Notes under the pieces: model-generated | Databases searched by the model: none | Told to the model about the DNA's origin: nothing | What the model saw: the letters and a program-made list of their open reading frames with translations, nothing else | Shown here: piece by piece, positions 33,627 to 45,318 of the stretch | Layout of the letters: every line of letters begins with the position of its first letter | Numbering within the stretch: position 1 is the stretch's first letter | Program-made: the position numbers and the translations under genes | Source of the DNA: Anastatus disparis | Taxonomy: Eukaryota > Arthropoda > Insecta > Hymenoptera > Eupelmidae | DNA: 64,000 nucleotides | NCBI GenBank assembly: GCA_017163975.1 | Contig: JAFFSR010000016.1 | Coordinates: 1,090,001-1,154,000 of the forward strand | Reading direction: 5' to 3'

Positions 33627-34889
33627 ATGGAAATCGACCGAGTAAAAACTTTAAAAATTGAACGCGATACAATTAAAGGTTATTTAAATTCATTTAAAAC
33701 CTTTTTAACTCATTATAATAAAGATATTGATTTTGTTCAATTACAAATGCGTTTACAAAAAACTGATGAATTATTCGAAGGTTTCGATATAATGCATGAC
33801 GAGTTAGATCATTTAGATAATTCAGAGTCCAGTAAAGTAGAAAGATACAAAATTTCAGATGATTATTACTTTGTAATAAGTACTGCACGACAATATATAT
33901 CAGAGGTGACCTTACAACAGCATAATTTAAATCAAATATGCAATAATTCACCGACCATGTCAGTAAGAAATGATTCAATAGTAGAAACGAGACCGACGTC
34001 AGGTAGTAGAAAACGTGAAATGAAGCTCCCGGAGACTTCTATTCCGCGTTTTAACGGGCAGGTAGAAGAGTGGTTGTCGTTTAAAAATTCCTTTAATGCA
34101 CTCATTCATTCGTTTGACGATTTATCCAACGTTGAAAAATTACATTACTTGCGAACAGCTCTTCGTACAGAAGCCTTAAGAAAAATTCAAGTCTTAGCGA
34201 TTACCGACGAAAATTATACGCGTGCATGGTCCATTTTAGAAAAAGCGTACGAAAATAAAAGAATTCTAATTTCACGACACTTATCTTTATTGTTTCATTT
34301 ACCCAATCAAGACAAAGACAGCCATCGAGACTTAGAAAATTTAGCCGACGAAGCACAACAACATGTGCAATCATTAGCAACATTAGGTGTAAATATACCC
34401 TCGGAAATTATCGTTAACATTTTAGAAGAAAAACTAAATAACAGTTTAAGAATGAAATGGGAAGAAAGTCTAAAAAGAGACGAATTTCCTACTTCTGACG
34501 AAATGATAGAATTTTTATATAAAATGTCTGCCTCGTTCTCAAGACATGACAATGAAAAAAGAAGTACAAATACGCGAAACGATTGGGGATCGTCAAATAA
34601 AATACGTAGAGAAGAAAATAAATTCACTGTTAAAAGCTTTGTAACAAACAAAAATAAATGTTATGCCTGTTTTAAAGAACATCACGCGTTATATCAATGT
34701 AAAACATTTCGAGACCTACCAATTTATCAAAGGATGAAAATTGTTGAAGATGCTAATTTATGTAAAAATTGTTTAAAATCACACGGAAACGAGGAATGTC
34801 GGTACGGAAATTGTCAAAAATGTAGCAAAAAACATAATATTTTATTACACACTTGGAAACCTAATCACAACGAAATTAAAATCGCCTAG
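33627..34889 (+). CDS. gag: BEL/Pao gag (DUF1759-type)
   Basis: A 420-codon open frame starting at an ATG. N-terminal coiled coil to about residue 120. Then the DUF1759 core (KLPETSIPRFNGQVEEWLSF, FNALIHSFDDLSNVEKLHYL, SHRDLENLADEAQQHVQSL), the characteristic capsid of BEL/Pao. C-terminal Cys/His knuckles follow: CYACFKEHHALYQC, then CKNCLKSHGNEEC and CQKCSKKHNILLH. The protein would form particles and bind the element's RNA. It is the only fully open retroelement gag in the window. The downstream protease is in the same direction but broken by stops. Confidence 0.9.
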   Translation: MEIDRVKTLKIERDTIKGYLNSFKTFLTHYNKDIDFVQLQMRLQKTDELFEGFDIMHDELDHLDNSESSKVERYKISDDYYFVISTARQYISEVTLQQHNLNQICNNSPTMSVRNDSIVETRPTSGSRKREMKLPETSIPRFNGQVEEWLSFKNSFNALIHSFDDLSNVEKLHYLRTALRTEALRKIQVLAITDENYTRAWSILEKAYENKRILISRHLSLLFHLPNQDKDSHRDLENLADEAQQHVQSLATLGVNIPSEIIVNILEEKLNNSLRMKWEESLKRDEFPTSDEMIEFLYKMSASFSRHDNEKRSTNTRNDWGSSNKIRREENKFTVKSFVTNKNKCYACFKEHHALYQCKTFRDLPIYQRMKIVEDANLCKNCLKSHGNEECRYGNCQKCSKKHNILLHTWKPNHNEIKIA

Positions 34890-34989
34890 AAAAAACTCAC
34901 CAATTCATCGTCTTAACTAGTAAAAGAACATAAAATTAATTGTCTTGCCGCAAAGACAGCGTCAACTTCCTTTGATTTAAACAAACGCA

Positions 34990-36595
34990 ACCGTATAAGT
35001 TTAAAATCATTGCAGAACCTACATAGCTTGTAAAGTATTATTAAACACTTGTTCGACTGTTAATTTTATAACTGATCAATCAACGAAAAAATTAAAATTA
35101 CCTAAACAACGTTGTTCATTAACTGTAGCAGCCATAAACGATTTAAAAACAATTGTCAATTATTTCATGGAATTAATATTTAAATCAACCTATTCAGAGT
35201 TTAAAAAGTCGCTTACTCTTTCTGTCATAACAAACATCACAGATTTAATTTCAAATGAAACTTATTCTCGAGAGCAACTAAATATTCCATTAATTTCAAA
35301 TGAGCAAATCCTAACTTTCATAAACCTTCAAATAAAATTATCACAAAACGATGATTTAATTCTACAAAAAATTAAACTCGATTGAATAATAGGCGGTGGT
35401 TTAAATTCATTGAAATACAAAAGGTCTCAATGTATGTTAACTGATTTACAATTTGATTTAGAAAAATCTTTAAAGCTTGAAGAAATTTCGCATAAGAAAC
35501 GAAACTAGATAAACAACGAATTATTTAGTAAGAATTATTTTAAAATTCACGTGCGACGAAATAAGGACGGTCGATACACGATTGCTTTACTTAGGCGAAT
35601 TGCAATAAATAAACTTAAAAAGATTGTGATTTTTACAATAACAATTAAAAGGTAATAATGTTTCTAAAAATCAATATATCAATGCAATAATTGAATACAT
35701 CGAATAAAATTATATGTCTGAAAGCTATTCGACGAATTCAGATGATATTTATTTGTCTCATTACGCGGTAATAAAAAATTCGAATCACATTACAACGTTA
35801 CGATGCGTCGGTCAAATCCACGAACGGTATTTCTTTGAATAACATCCTAACAGTTGGTCTCACTATTCAAGGTGAATTGCTTGACATTTATTACGTTTTA
35901 GATTGCCTATTTAATTTGCCAACAAATATTACACAGCATTATTATACTCGAAATCACGAGTCGCACCCTTAAAAACAAGAACAGTGACGAAAACGGATTT
36001 AAAAAATTGATATCATACACGATCGCATGATAAATCCAACAGACACCTTATCTCGAGAGCAATTACCACACGAATTTATGAAAAATATATCCTGGTTACA
36101 TAGGCCTGCTTAGCTACAAGGGTATGAATCATTGTGGCCTAAATTTTCAATACCGAGAATAGATCATGATTTGAATCATCTTATTAAATTGTTAAAAACT
36201 TTCTTCATGTACAAAATCATCATCGCAATATGCCTTAAAATCATTAAAAGATATAGAAAATCGAAAAATTTTACGCTTGACGAGTTAACACGAGCCGAAA
36301 AGAAAATAATTAAATTCAGTCTAATTTCAACCTTTTATTAAGAAGTTGAACTATTAGAGAAAAAACGATGTTTAGCAGATTTCTCAACATTTTCTATTGA
36401 AGTAGAGGCAATGTTAAATTCCCGACTCTTAGTACAAATGTCATCAGACATAAATGACCTTTCTGCTCTTACTCCCGAGCATTTTCTTATTGGTGATTCA
36501 TTGAAAAGCATGCCCGAAAACGATTGTAAGAAATATCTATCAACGAACTCAAAAAAAAAGACCAACAACGAAACTAGCAGTTCTTCCTATGGACA
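34990..36595 (+). pseudogene. BEL/Pao pol fragments
   Basis: In order: a protease piece at about 35040-35385 (STVNFITDQ with the family's S/T-rich active-site region, then QILTFINLQIKLS); an RT-leading piece at 35500-35620 (YFKIHVRRNKDGRYT) and at about 35700-35900 (HYAVIKNSN and LLRF); then directly a piece from the region before integrase at about 36030-36150 (NPTDTLSREQLP) and an integrase end at 36400-36590 (AMLNSRLLVQMSSD, LTPEHFLIGDSL). The missing RT palm and integrase core show at least two internal deletions. Not functional. Confidence 0.7.
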
Positions 36596-37068
36596 ATAAA
36601 AAATGAATGAATGAATGAACTGTTGATCGCTACTCTCTCAACGGGGGGAGAATTATGTACAAGCATATATTTTCATAATTTGTAATTCATAAATAAGAAT
36701 GTATAATAAGTCATAATGTATCTTAGTATTAATTTAATTGATAATATTTTCAAATGTATTCAACGTTATAGTTAAAATATTTTTCTTAATATTTTCTTAT
36801 ATTTAGAAATATGTATGAAAGATGTTAAAGCAATTTAAAAAAGGATTCAATATGTAGCAAATACAAATAAATGAACCATTGCACGAACCTCTGCAAAGGG
36901 GCACTCTTCTTTCTGTACTAGTAATAAAAATAAATGTATTTATGACGAACGGAGCGACCGATGAAAATTAAAAACAACGCCATATGTTGACCATTCGGGA
37001 TTTTCCGTTAATCCTTAATCTCACTATAAAACTTTCTCTGTACAGTAAAAACCTTTTTCTTGTCTTAA

Positions 37069-37448
37069 GAAGGGGCCGAACTATCTGTCTTTGTCTAATA
37101 GCGTTTTTCATCATTTATATAAACACTATCCGGTATAAAAAGAAAAAAATAGCAGCCCCCGCTAGATATTAGTATAATTAGTAAATTTTGTAACAACAAC
37201 CAAATTTTTTACCGCATAGTTTTTGACTAATTAGAGACCTACTAGCAATCTAGAATATAACCTATCTTTTTTGGTAGGTCTCTAATTATTCAAAAACTAC
37301 GCAGTGAAAAAATTTGGTTGTTATTACAAAATTTACTTATTATACTAATATCTAGCGAAGGCTGCTATTTTTTTCTTGTTATACCGGATAGTGTTTACAT
37401 AAATGATGAAAAACGCTATTAGACAAAGACAGATAGTTTGGCCCCTTC
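37069..37448. mobile_element. Palindromic TTAA MITE, family A copy 3
   Basis: 380 bp, TTAA at 37065-37068 and 37449-37452, ends GAAGGGGCCGAACTATCTGT as in copies 1 and 2. It lies between the BEL element and the foldback at 38310. Confidence 0.9.
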
Positions 37449-38309
37449 TTAACTAAAAATCCCATAGAAACTATTTAAGAAATATTTTGTAAAACGTCAG
37501 AACTTTTGCGACCATCACAGCGAACACATCTCGCTTCGTTTGTCACTCCACAACTGAATCTTATAAAAGTATTTTATATATTCATACATCAATCTTTTCA
37601 TTTAATAGTTTACCTTTTTAAAACTTAACATTGCTTTAGTAAATTAATTTGGACTAAAGCGCACAATTTACATTTGTGCAATTCTTCAAGAGTTCATACA
37701 ATATTCTCAGTAGGAAAAAATGTAATATTCATTCAAAATAATTTTTATATAAAAATGAAAAAAATATTTTACATCAAATAATTCTTTGATTCAAAGACAT
37801 CATTATTAAATTAAACAAATTAGTTCATGACTTCGATGAACCTATCCCTTTTCAACAATAGAATGTTTATTGGTGCAAAAAAGCGGTGTAATTGATGATA
37901 TTTCTTTACATTACAAACAGGATTTTTAATTAAAAAAAATAATTGTCAGAATTAAGAAAATATATCTGAAAAACTTTGAAAATTTTCTCAAAGTAATTAT
38001 TTTTTTTTTTAATAAAGTAATTATTATTTTGATTTAAAACGTACATTTCAATGAAAAAAAAATTCACAACAATTATTTATAAACATAATTACAAAAAATA
38101 AATTTTAATTAAAATCATTTAACTCTCTTAAAGAAATATTTCTTTGAATAAAAAAATAATTCTTTAAATCAAAATTATTTCTATGCTTAGAAGTGATGTT
38201 TTATGTTTTCAAAATAATATATTCTTCTACAAAAAAATACTTTTCAGGCTTGAAAAATTCAGATATATTTTGAAAGAAAGATAATATTTATTCAATGAAT
38301 AGTTACTTC

Positions 38310-39331
38310 TATTTGGTACGCAGAAATTAATTTATACGCAATATTTTTTATATGCATGAAAATATTTTATTGAAGGGAAAAAATTTTATTTTAATTATTT
38401 AACTTAATTTTTATTTTGACGTTATGAGACATTTTAAAATAAAATTGAAAATTTCTAGTATGAAATATTGTTAAGTTCAAAGAATATCTTATGTATGTTG
38501 AGAAATATTTTATTGATATTTGAAAATTTTATTTTCACTGACGGAATAAATGATATTGATAAAAAAAATATTTCACCGATTGCCCGAAAGAATATATTCG
38601 ATACAATAAAATTTTTTTCGTTACTAATAAATTTTTTTTCCAGTGTAGTTATTAGATCAAGTAACGGTTGTATCATCTGTCTTTTATTCTTATCATGGAG
38701 AGACAAAGACAGAACTAGGTTCAAGTAACATTCGGTACTTGAGTTAGGTCTATGAATAGGAGCCTAAGATCGTCTATGATAATAAAAATTTATATGGTTG
38801 GAATACGTATTCAAAACAGGTTAAATTACAAATATTATTTTCTTCATTAAGAAATAATAAGTCGATTGAAAAAAACAATTTTTCTGATTTATTTTTCAAT
38901 CTATTTTCAATTATAATAAATTTTATTAAAAACGGGGCAATTTATTTTAACGTATTTTAACCATGAAGATAATACTTTTTATTTATTTAGAAACAATACT
39001 TTTAATCATATTTAAATAATAAAAATAATTTCAATTTATGAAATTTATAGTAAAGGATTAAATATTTTAATCTTACTTGCCAGAAATAAAATGTTGGCTC
39101 TCGAATATTCGCTTTTGTGACTCAAAGGATTCCAGTGAAGTTGACAGTGGTGTTTTTTAATGAAGTAAAATCCGTCATTATCAAAGTCCTCACAATCGTC
39201 TGGCTCTTTTGTACTTTTCTAATACATCAGCTTTGTACCAGATGCTTCTCGGGATTGCGCACGCCGTATTTGCAAAATTTGTATATATATATATCGCGAG
39301 CATTTGGAACAAAGCCCATGTATTACTAATG

Positions 39332-39373
<42 letters not shown>

Positions 39374-39880
39374 GTATGTATCTATGTATCGCTACGTATG
39401 GATGTGTTCACAGACTTTTTATTGTCTTGCTTAGGAAATTACGTCCGCATACAAATGGCTGTAATAAACACACTTTTTGAAGTTAGTATATTGCTGTTCC
39501 GAAAATCTACTGCACATACTGGGAGTTTCTTTATAGATAAGCTGTATCGACCAATGAGAAAGCTTCTTTAGAGCTATTTAACGCGTGATTAATTTTGTGA
39601 ATACGGCGTGTGTGAATAGATTCTTTCTGGCAATAGGTGAAATACTTTTTGTATTAATATCATTTATTCCGTCAGTGAAAATAACATTTTTAATATCAAT
39701 AAAATATTGCTCAACATCCATAAGATATTTCTTAAACTTAAAAATATCTCATACTGGAAATTATTAATTTTATTTTAAATTAATATTTCGTAATGAAAAT
39801 AAAATTTTTTCCCCCCAATAAAATATTTTTATGCATCTAAAAAATATTTAAAATTAATTTATTTCTTCGTACCAAATATT
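38310..39880. mobile_element. Large foldback element
   Basis: 38310-38720 and 39600-39880 are inverted copies. Shared words include TATTTGGTACG, GAAAATATTTTATTG and, inside, ATTTTCACTGACGGAATAAA (left) against TTTATTCCGTCAGTGAAAAT (right). The loop (38721-39599) holds a (TA)n run at 39334-39369. No gene seen. 37453-38309 before it is AT-rich and non-coding. Confidence 0.65.
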
Positions 39881-40124
39881 GGCCCGGGGGAATTTTAAAT
39901 TTGTTTTTCCTGGTCTCCTAGTTCTATTTCACAGAAAAAAATTCAGAAAAATTTTTCCAAAATTTTCCCGGGGATTAAACTCCGGTCTACTACAGCATGA
40001 GCCAAGAGCGTTAGCCTCTGCGCTACCACCCATTCTACTAACAGGTATGAACTTATTTTAAATAAACGAGAATCGGAAGAGTGTAAATATGTTTAAATTT
40101 AAAGGACAATCTGAGAAGAATCAT

Positions 40125-41072
40125 CCCTACTGAAAAAACGCTGCCAAGTACTTTAGCGCAATGCTTTCTCATAGAGCTCATTGAGTTAGAGTAATTTGAT
40201 TTTATTTTCTCAAATGTGATTTCAATGTAAAATACAATTTCTATTCAAGAAAAATTAGTGAATTTGAGAGAGTAATTAGGAAATAGGAAAAGAGAGGCAA
40301 GGATGGATGAAAATAGGCTAAAAATAAGAATCAATCTGAGATAGAAGGACAGAGAGGAAGTGAGGAAGTAAGAAAAGAGTTAGTGAAAGCGTTAAATCAG
40401 AAATCAAAAGAAGTGATCAAAAAGCTACTCTAAGAAAATTATTTTTTTTAAACTTGTTTTATAAAGACAGTAGCAAATAACTTGTATACAAATTTTAGAG
40501 CAAATCTATCAAGTACTTTACGTAAAATGGAAAAAAACTGAAATATAAAAATTTTTTAAAAAAATTTCTAAAATTTTCTAAAATGAAAACTACGATAAGG
40601 AGGTCGGTTTATAAAAGTTATCCTTCTTTTGGCAGTTGCACATCATTCCCATGCAAATCTCGAAGCAAATTCATCAAGTAATTTACGTAAAATACAAAAA
40701 AAATTAAAAATCGAAAATTTCTTCAAATTCTTAGAATGGCTCTATAAAAGAAACTACACTATGAATACTAATTTTCAATAGCTTTCCGTCTAGTTATACA
40801 AAATTTGGAAATTTATTCTATTTGGGCAATTGCAAATAATTTCCATGCAAATTTTGAAGCAAATTTATCGAGAAGTGAACGAGAAAAACCAAAAATATAA
40901 AAAATCAAAAGTTTTTTTTTTTCATTGACGACTCTAAAATTAACACTACGCTAGAAGAACCAATTATCAATAGCTTCCCAGCAAGTTGGACAAAAAAATA
41001 AATTTCATGCAAAATTAGAAGCAAATTCATCGAGTATTTTTCGAAATACAATTTACTAGCTGACATCATACA

Positions 41073-41116
<44 letters not shown>

Positions 41117-41205
41117 TACAGACATTTTCTGGAAACCACTTTTTTCGACTTCCAGAGCTCAAATATGAACAAATTAATGAAAAAATGGAAAAAAATTTTT
41201 TTCAT
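40125..41205. mobile_element. Non-coding element with tandem units and an AC microsatellite
   Basis: Begins CCCTACTGAAAAAACG, close to the end of element E, and ends near the inverted form TTTTTTTCATTGATA. It contains four diverged units, anchored by GCAAATTCATCAAGTA-like words at about 40501, 40664, 40859 and 41021 (spacing 160-195 bp), then (AC)n at 41072-41112 and GACATTTTCTGGAAACCAC. Immediately after it lies a hairpin (ACAATGCTTTCTC / GAGAAAGCAATATTGT, 41208-41244). AATGCTTTCTC also occurs near its left end at 40160. I recall similar AC-linked repeats in insect genomes but cannot name the family. Confidence 0.5.
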
Positions 41206-41223
41206 TGATACAATGCTTTCTCC

Positions 41224-42408
41224 ATGAGAAAGCAATATTGTATGAACTCTCATGTGAGATCTCATATGAAATCGCCTATGAAATCTCATATATATTCGTT
41301 GAATTTTGGAAATAAAATAAATATATGTGAGATCTTATCTCAGACCGCACATATATTTATTTTATTTCAAAAATTTAACGAATGTACATTCGATCTCATA
41401 TGCGATCTCATAGGCGATTTCATAGCACATATAATTGCCACCTCGAGCTGAAGGCGAGGGTGGCAAACATGTGCTATGGGGTCCCCATTTTACCTTCCGT
41501 GGAATGTATATTATTTTTTGCTATAGCCGGGCCGAAACTATGACTTTTGTTTTTCGGTACCGGGACGAAAGTTGTAGTTTCGGGCTGAGTATGGCGAAAA
41601 TATATTTATTACTTTTATATTTTTTTCGGCTTGTTCTTTAAATTTTGACAAATTTTGACATTAGCTATATTAATACCAATATTTTAGTTAAAATAAAAAA
41701 TCCTTTGAAGCTGTTATTTTTTCATGAACTTGGATCGCAAATTAGACATCTGAGTTGATAAACCTAACCTCAAAATACTATAAATTGAAAACTTGAATGT
41801 AACTTTTTAAATATGAGATTTCGGTAGATTTCTTTAGTTGCCCGCATTCAAGTTGAATCCTACTACTTTTTTTCTAGAAGTAAAAAACCCGATTAAATTC
41901 TCCATTTACTTATAAAGTTGGATAACAAATATTATTATCAGGAGGGGGAGCTTCATTATGATATTAATGTATTTAATTACATTAATATTATAAATACGTA
42001 TTCAAATACAGAACATCATCATATTCGATAAATTTAGTGGAGCCACAAGACCCAATGCATCTTGCCCGGGGTTAGTCTTCCTTATTTTAGCCACTTTATT
42101 TAATTTGCATTGTATTCCATAGCACTTTCCACTTCAGATCAGCTTTCGACTAACTTTACCGATCGAAAATAGCTAAAAAAGATATTTTGTTTTTATTTAT
42201 TTTTTTCGGCTTATTCTTTGAATTTGGACAAATTAACGCGCTTTCGCTTCTCATTTGTTAAAATAAATAGATATTTACAAGTAAAAAAATTTTGATATAT
42301 ATTTTTATAAAAAATAAATGAAATCACGTATTTAACTACTTTCGATAGGTAAAAAGGTCTAAACCTCATTTGCAAGAGTAAGCTGGAGCAAATGTGGTTA
42401 CCGACCGA
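41224..42408 (-). mobile_element. Element E copy 2, inner part
   Basis: Inverted match to 32210-33174, with the palindrome cluster at 41233-41440 and the same AT-rich body (for example CGGCTTGTTCTTTAAATTTTG). It stops at 42408 where the Polinton begins and continues at 60061. Confidence 0.75.
42403..42408. repeat. Polinton target-site duplication (left), GACCGA
   Basis: GACCGA is directly outside the left terminal inverted repeat and is repeated at 60055-60060 outside the right one. A 6-bp duplication is the Polinton/Maverick hallmark. Confidence 0.92.
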
Positions 42409-42483
42409 AGTAGATAAGCTATAGGCATACCAGATCACCTACATTCTGGATCACCCCCTTTCTCCTCAAAGTGATCCAGAATC
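42409..42483 (+). repeat. Polinton left terminal inverted repeat
   Basis: 75 bp with 3 mismatches to the reverse complement of 59980-60054. Begins with AG, as Polintons do. Just inside are more GATC-rich words (GTAGATCACC, GTGATCTAGAATCCG) to about 42545; 42546-42607 is T-rich. Confidence 0.92.
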
Positions 42484-42607
42484 CGTACGCATTGTAGATC
42501 ACCTCAGTGATCTAGAATCCGAACGTGATCCTGAATGTCTATAGCGTTTTCTACTGTTTTTTTCTTTAATTTTTTTTATTTGTTCTATTTTTTTTTTTTT
42601 TTTTCTC

Positions 42608-43081
42608 TTACAAATGATTTTGTGAGAGATAGAATAATTTCATGAGTTTGACATTGTGTAGTGCACAGACAGTTTTATAAATTGGATTATGGTTTGTGCA
42701 TATGGTAACGCACTTCAAAGATGGGTTTGATGGATAGCCGTATTGATTGATGTTATAAGCAGGAAACTTGAATCGTAACAGCCATTTACGTTTGAATTCA
42801 TTCAGAACAAAAATTTTAGTAGCATCATGTAAATATTCACGAAGTAAGTTTGCAATTTGAGAGTAGTCAAGCTCATCAGTATTCCAAGCTATTCCGTGAT
42901 TATGTTTGAGGCGAATGTTTTCTTCTTGTAATTCGTCAGAGAGCCTTTTCCATGGAAAAGGTTTTTTAAAAAGATGAACAATGTGATCACCACTGTCGTT
43001 GAGAGAAATGATTGCTATTTTCTTTAGAACATATTCACCACCCATTTGCTTAAAACCAATCATGTCTACCGCATATTCCAT
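42608..43081 (-). CDS. Conserved Polinton accessory protein (copy 1)
   Basis: 157 codons, ATG start, intact. It begins MEYAVDMIGFKQMGGEYVLKK, then has a strand-rich stretch (IAIISLND), a central HNHGIAWNTDELDY and KIFVLNEFKRKWL, and ends with paired Cys/His near CTNHNPIYKTVCALHNVKLM. The pattern (acidic 'GFxxxxxEFVxKEIAI', then 'HGxxWxxGxxxY', then 'KxVYVxGxxKxxWL', then a C-terminal 'Cxxxx..CAxxNA') recurs in many insect Polintons. The function is unknown; the fold may be nuclease-like, which is a guess. A second diverged member lies at 55748-56570 on the other strand. It follows the capsid genes and may share their transcript. Confidence 0.7.
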   Translation of the reverse strand: MEYAVDMIGFKQMGGEYVLKKIAIISLNDSGDHIVHLFKKPFPWKRLSDELQEENIRLKHNHGIAWNTDELDYSQIANLLREYLHDATKIFVLNEFKRKWLLRFKFPAYNINQYGYPSNPSLKCVTICTNHNPIYKTVCALHNVKLMKLFYLSQNHL

Positions 43082-43120
43082 TTTGAAATATGAATTTTCT
43101 CACGTGAAAGTGAAGATTAT

Positions 43121-44346
43121 TCAGACAAGCTTCCGAACATCTCCACTAATAGGATTGTACTGAACGATACGATCGTGTATGATCATGCAATAAGCTGAAG
43201 TATGAGCTGGAAAGTCAGTTTTAGATTCAAATTCTAGACGTACATCGACAGGAGCGCTCTTTAGAGATTCGTTTTGTCGTAAACAGTCAATAACTATGAG
43301 TGGTTCAAAGTTGATAGACTGAGACTTTGTCAACAATGGCTGCGAATCTCTTTCGTAATAGCTTTTCTCAAAATTAGCATACATATTATAGAGAATAGTA
43401 AATTGATTCTTAGATATGTCAAGATTGAGATTGTTGTACAGATAATATTGCGAATTCAAGAAAAGTCTCACATTGCTAATATTACAGTGGTCAAAGCGAC
43501 TGGCATTTTTAGATTTGAACCTTTTTTTCCCGATTGTAATCCAAGAATCACGAAACGTGGTTTCTCCAATTGATTTGAAGTTTTTATCGTCCAGACATGT
43601 TTATTTGTTGTTGGAAGGAGAGGATATTCCAATAACTCCCATAAACGAAAACTCATAGAAATAGGATTATCTTTACCAATAAAATTTAATAGCTGGATTT
43701 TTTGTTTATCTGATACAATAACATATGGCATTAACTACTCTATCTTTGATATTTTTATTTGATAAGGTTCATATGTGGTTACATTGTTGGCTACAGTACC
43801 TTCCTGTACTATAGCATTCAGGTCATTTCTTGATCTTGTGAGAATGAGTTCATGCTTTATATCAACAACAATTTTCTTGTAATCTTCTGCGAAGCCAAAA
43901 ATCATACTTAGAGGGATAGAAACGTCAAAATTTTCATGATCATCTACTTTCCTTCTTTAACACCAAGCCAGCCTGCATTTTCTAATGTTAGAGTCTGATG
44001 TGGATTATATGAAGTGCATCCCTTCATGAGACTACTCAGACCAACATTTTTACTTTTATCTATCTCTACAGCATTAAGTTTATATCGAATTTCATCAAAC
44101 AGATGACAAATGCTATTCTTAACGAAATTAGTTTTAGTTAGTGCTTGTCCATCTGGTTTTTGTAATTTTCCACATACATGGATGTAACTACATGATGGTC
44201 AGAGGCATAAATTTGATGCTGAATAGAAATACGGATTTCATCACTGTTATTGAAACTTAATGTGGAGTATGGTTGATGTGCGTGAACCTCATAATGAGCA
44301 ATAGACTCATCGAATGCAACACCTGATTGAATGCTTAGAATTTCGC
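43121..44346 (-). pseudogene. Polinton major capsid protein, fragmented
   Basis: Open pieces at 43121-43471 and 43468-43731 carry the C-terminal jelly roll (PRFVILGLQSGKK, then LFLNSQYYLYNNLNLDISK, NMYANFEKSYYERD, PLIVIDCLRQNES, VDVRLEFESKTDFPAHTSAY), unmistakably like insect Polinton double-jelly-roll capsids. N-terminal pieces are at 43740-44346 in changing frames (SIQSGVAFDESIAHYEVHAH near 44300; a stretch with LSSLMKGCTSYNPHQ near 44000). There are at least three frameshifts or stops and the start codon is lost. The protein would build the icosahedral shell. Usual family length is roughly 400-450 aa, which fits the span. Confidence 0.8.
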
Positions 44347-44382
44347 CTATTTTTCTGAAAGCAGCAGAGAATGATACAATTT

Positions 44383-44526
44383 ATCTTTTTCCACGTACTT
44401 TGAGGCCTATGCTTTTGAGAAACTGGATGCTCTTCCGTGTTAACGGTTTGAGTACCTTTGGACGACTGATGGTGGGTTGACATGATGGCTGACTTATATG
44501 CACACTTGAATTATAAACGATTCCCA
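44383..44526 (-). CDS. Small Polinton ORF upstream of the capsid gene
   Basis: 47 codons from an ATG to a stop just before the capsid coding region. Basic C-terminus: LTRKSIQFLKSIGLKVRGKR. Short basic peptides with a similar ending occur at this place in other insect Polintons, as I recall. Function unknown. It could be a leader or core-type basic peptide, but that is inference. Confidence 0.45.
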
Positions 44527-45213
44527 TTATACAGATTTTATGTGAAGTCTAACAATTTCCTCTCCTCGGAAATTCACTAAATTTCCGTCTTGATCAACGA
44601 TTCGGATTTGAAGATGATCTATACTCTTAACATTGAGTGGTAAATATATGACATGCGATGGAACTTCTATGATTTTATATCTTGAAGGAACTTTTGGGAA
44701 AAACTCATTGATCGTGTGAACTTTTTTGTCGTTGATGTAAGCACCTGTAGTAATATTACACTCTATTCTGAGCGCGTTTATTTTCAATACCTTCACAGGT
44801 AAATCAGAGCTGTGATAAATGTTTTCATGAAGAACGCGACGAGTGAAACCGAGAAGACGACCTATTGAATCCTGAGGTCTAAGATCTATCTGATGGCTGC
44901 AATAAATTTCACTTCTGAGAGTATTAATGTTAGCTTTTGAGGTAAACTCGATGTCTTTAGATTTCAAATCTTTTTGCAAAAATTGATTAATAGCATCAAT
45001 TTTATAACTGCCAGTAGGAATAGTAGTAATCTTCTCTCCGTTTATATAAAGTTTATTATTCGAATCGTCAACATTGGAAATCGAGTTAAATGTTAAAAGT
45101 TCAACTGAACCCAAAACAAAATTCTTATGCTGTGGTAGTTCTATTGAAGGAAAATATTGCGCTTCTAAGACAGAAGATTTGCCTGAAAGACTCAAAGTGA
45201 AACTATCTTCCAT
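44527..45213 (-). CDS. Putative Polinton minor capsid (penton-like) protein
   Basis: Intact 228-codon frame with an ATG start. Begins MEDSFTLSLSGKSSVLEAQY. Beta-rich throughout, with YINGEKITTIPTGSYKI and LRPQDSIGRLLGFTRRV as the most conserved-looking parts. The C-terminal third (VIYLPLNVKSIDHLQIRIVD, FRGEEIVRLHI) has the alternating hydrophobic pattern of a single jelly roll. It lies between protease and major capsid gene, the usual place of the Polinton minor capsid gene. Family assignment is by position and pattern. Confidence 0.65.
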   Translation of the reverse strand: MEDSFTLSLSGKSSVLEAQYFPSIELPQHKNFVLGSVELLTFNSISNVDDSNNKLYINGEKITTIPTGSYKIDAINQFLQKDLKSKDIEFTSKANINTLRSEIYCSHQIDLRPQDSIGRLLGFTRRVLHENIYHSSDLPVKVLKINALRIECNITTGAYINDKKVHTINEFFPKVPSRYKIIEVPSHVIYLPLNVKSIDHLQIRIVDQDGNLVNFRGEEIVRLHIKSV

Positions 45214-45318
45214 AACTCTTTGAAAAAGAATGATCCTGCTTGTCTGAAAACTCTTCTTTTATAGTCTTTCACACAAGAATTGGAGACAAAGATGTCCACA
45301 AATAAATGAGTCAAAATT

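Larger units (their letters stand above)
33175..36770 (+). mobile_element. BEL/Pao retrotransposon, internally shrunken
   Basis: A 5' LTR (33175-33521, starting TGTACAAGCATA), gag (33627-34889), fragments of protease, RT and integrase (34990-36590), a polypurine tract (ACGGGGGGAG at 36641) and a partial 3' LTR (36656-36769) follow each other in order. An intact BEL element has over 4 kb between gag and the 3' LTR; here there is 1.77 kb, so several internal deletions removed most of RT, RNase H and the integrase core. It was inserted into the inner palindrome cluster of element E. Confidence 0.8.

Noticed and set aside
40905..41289. Frames rich in Cys-Val
   Set aside because: Translation of the AC microsatellite.
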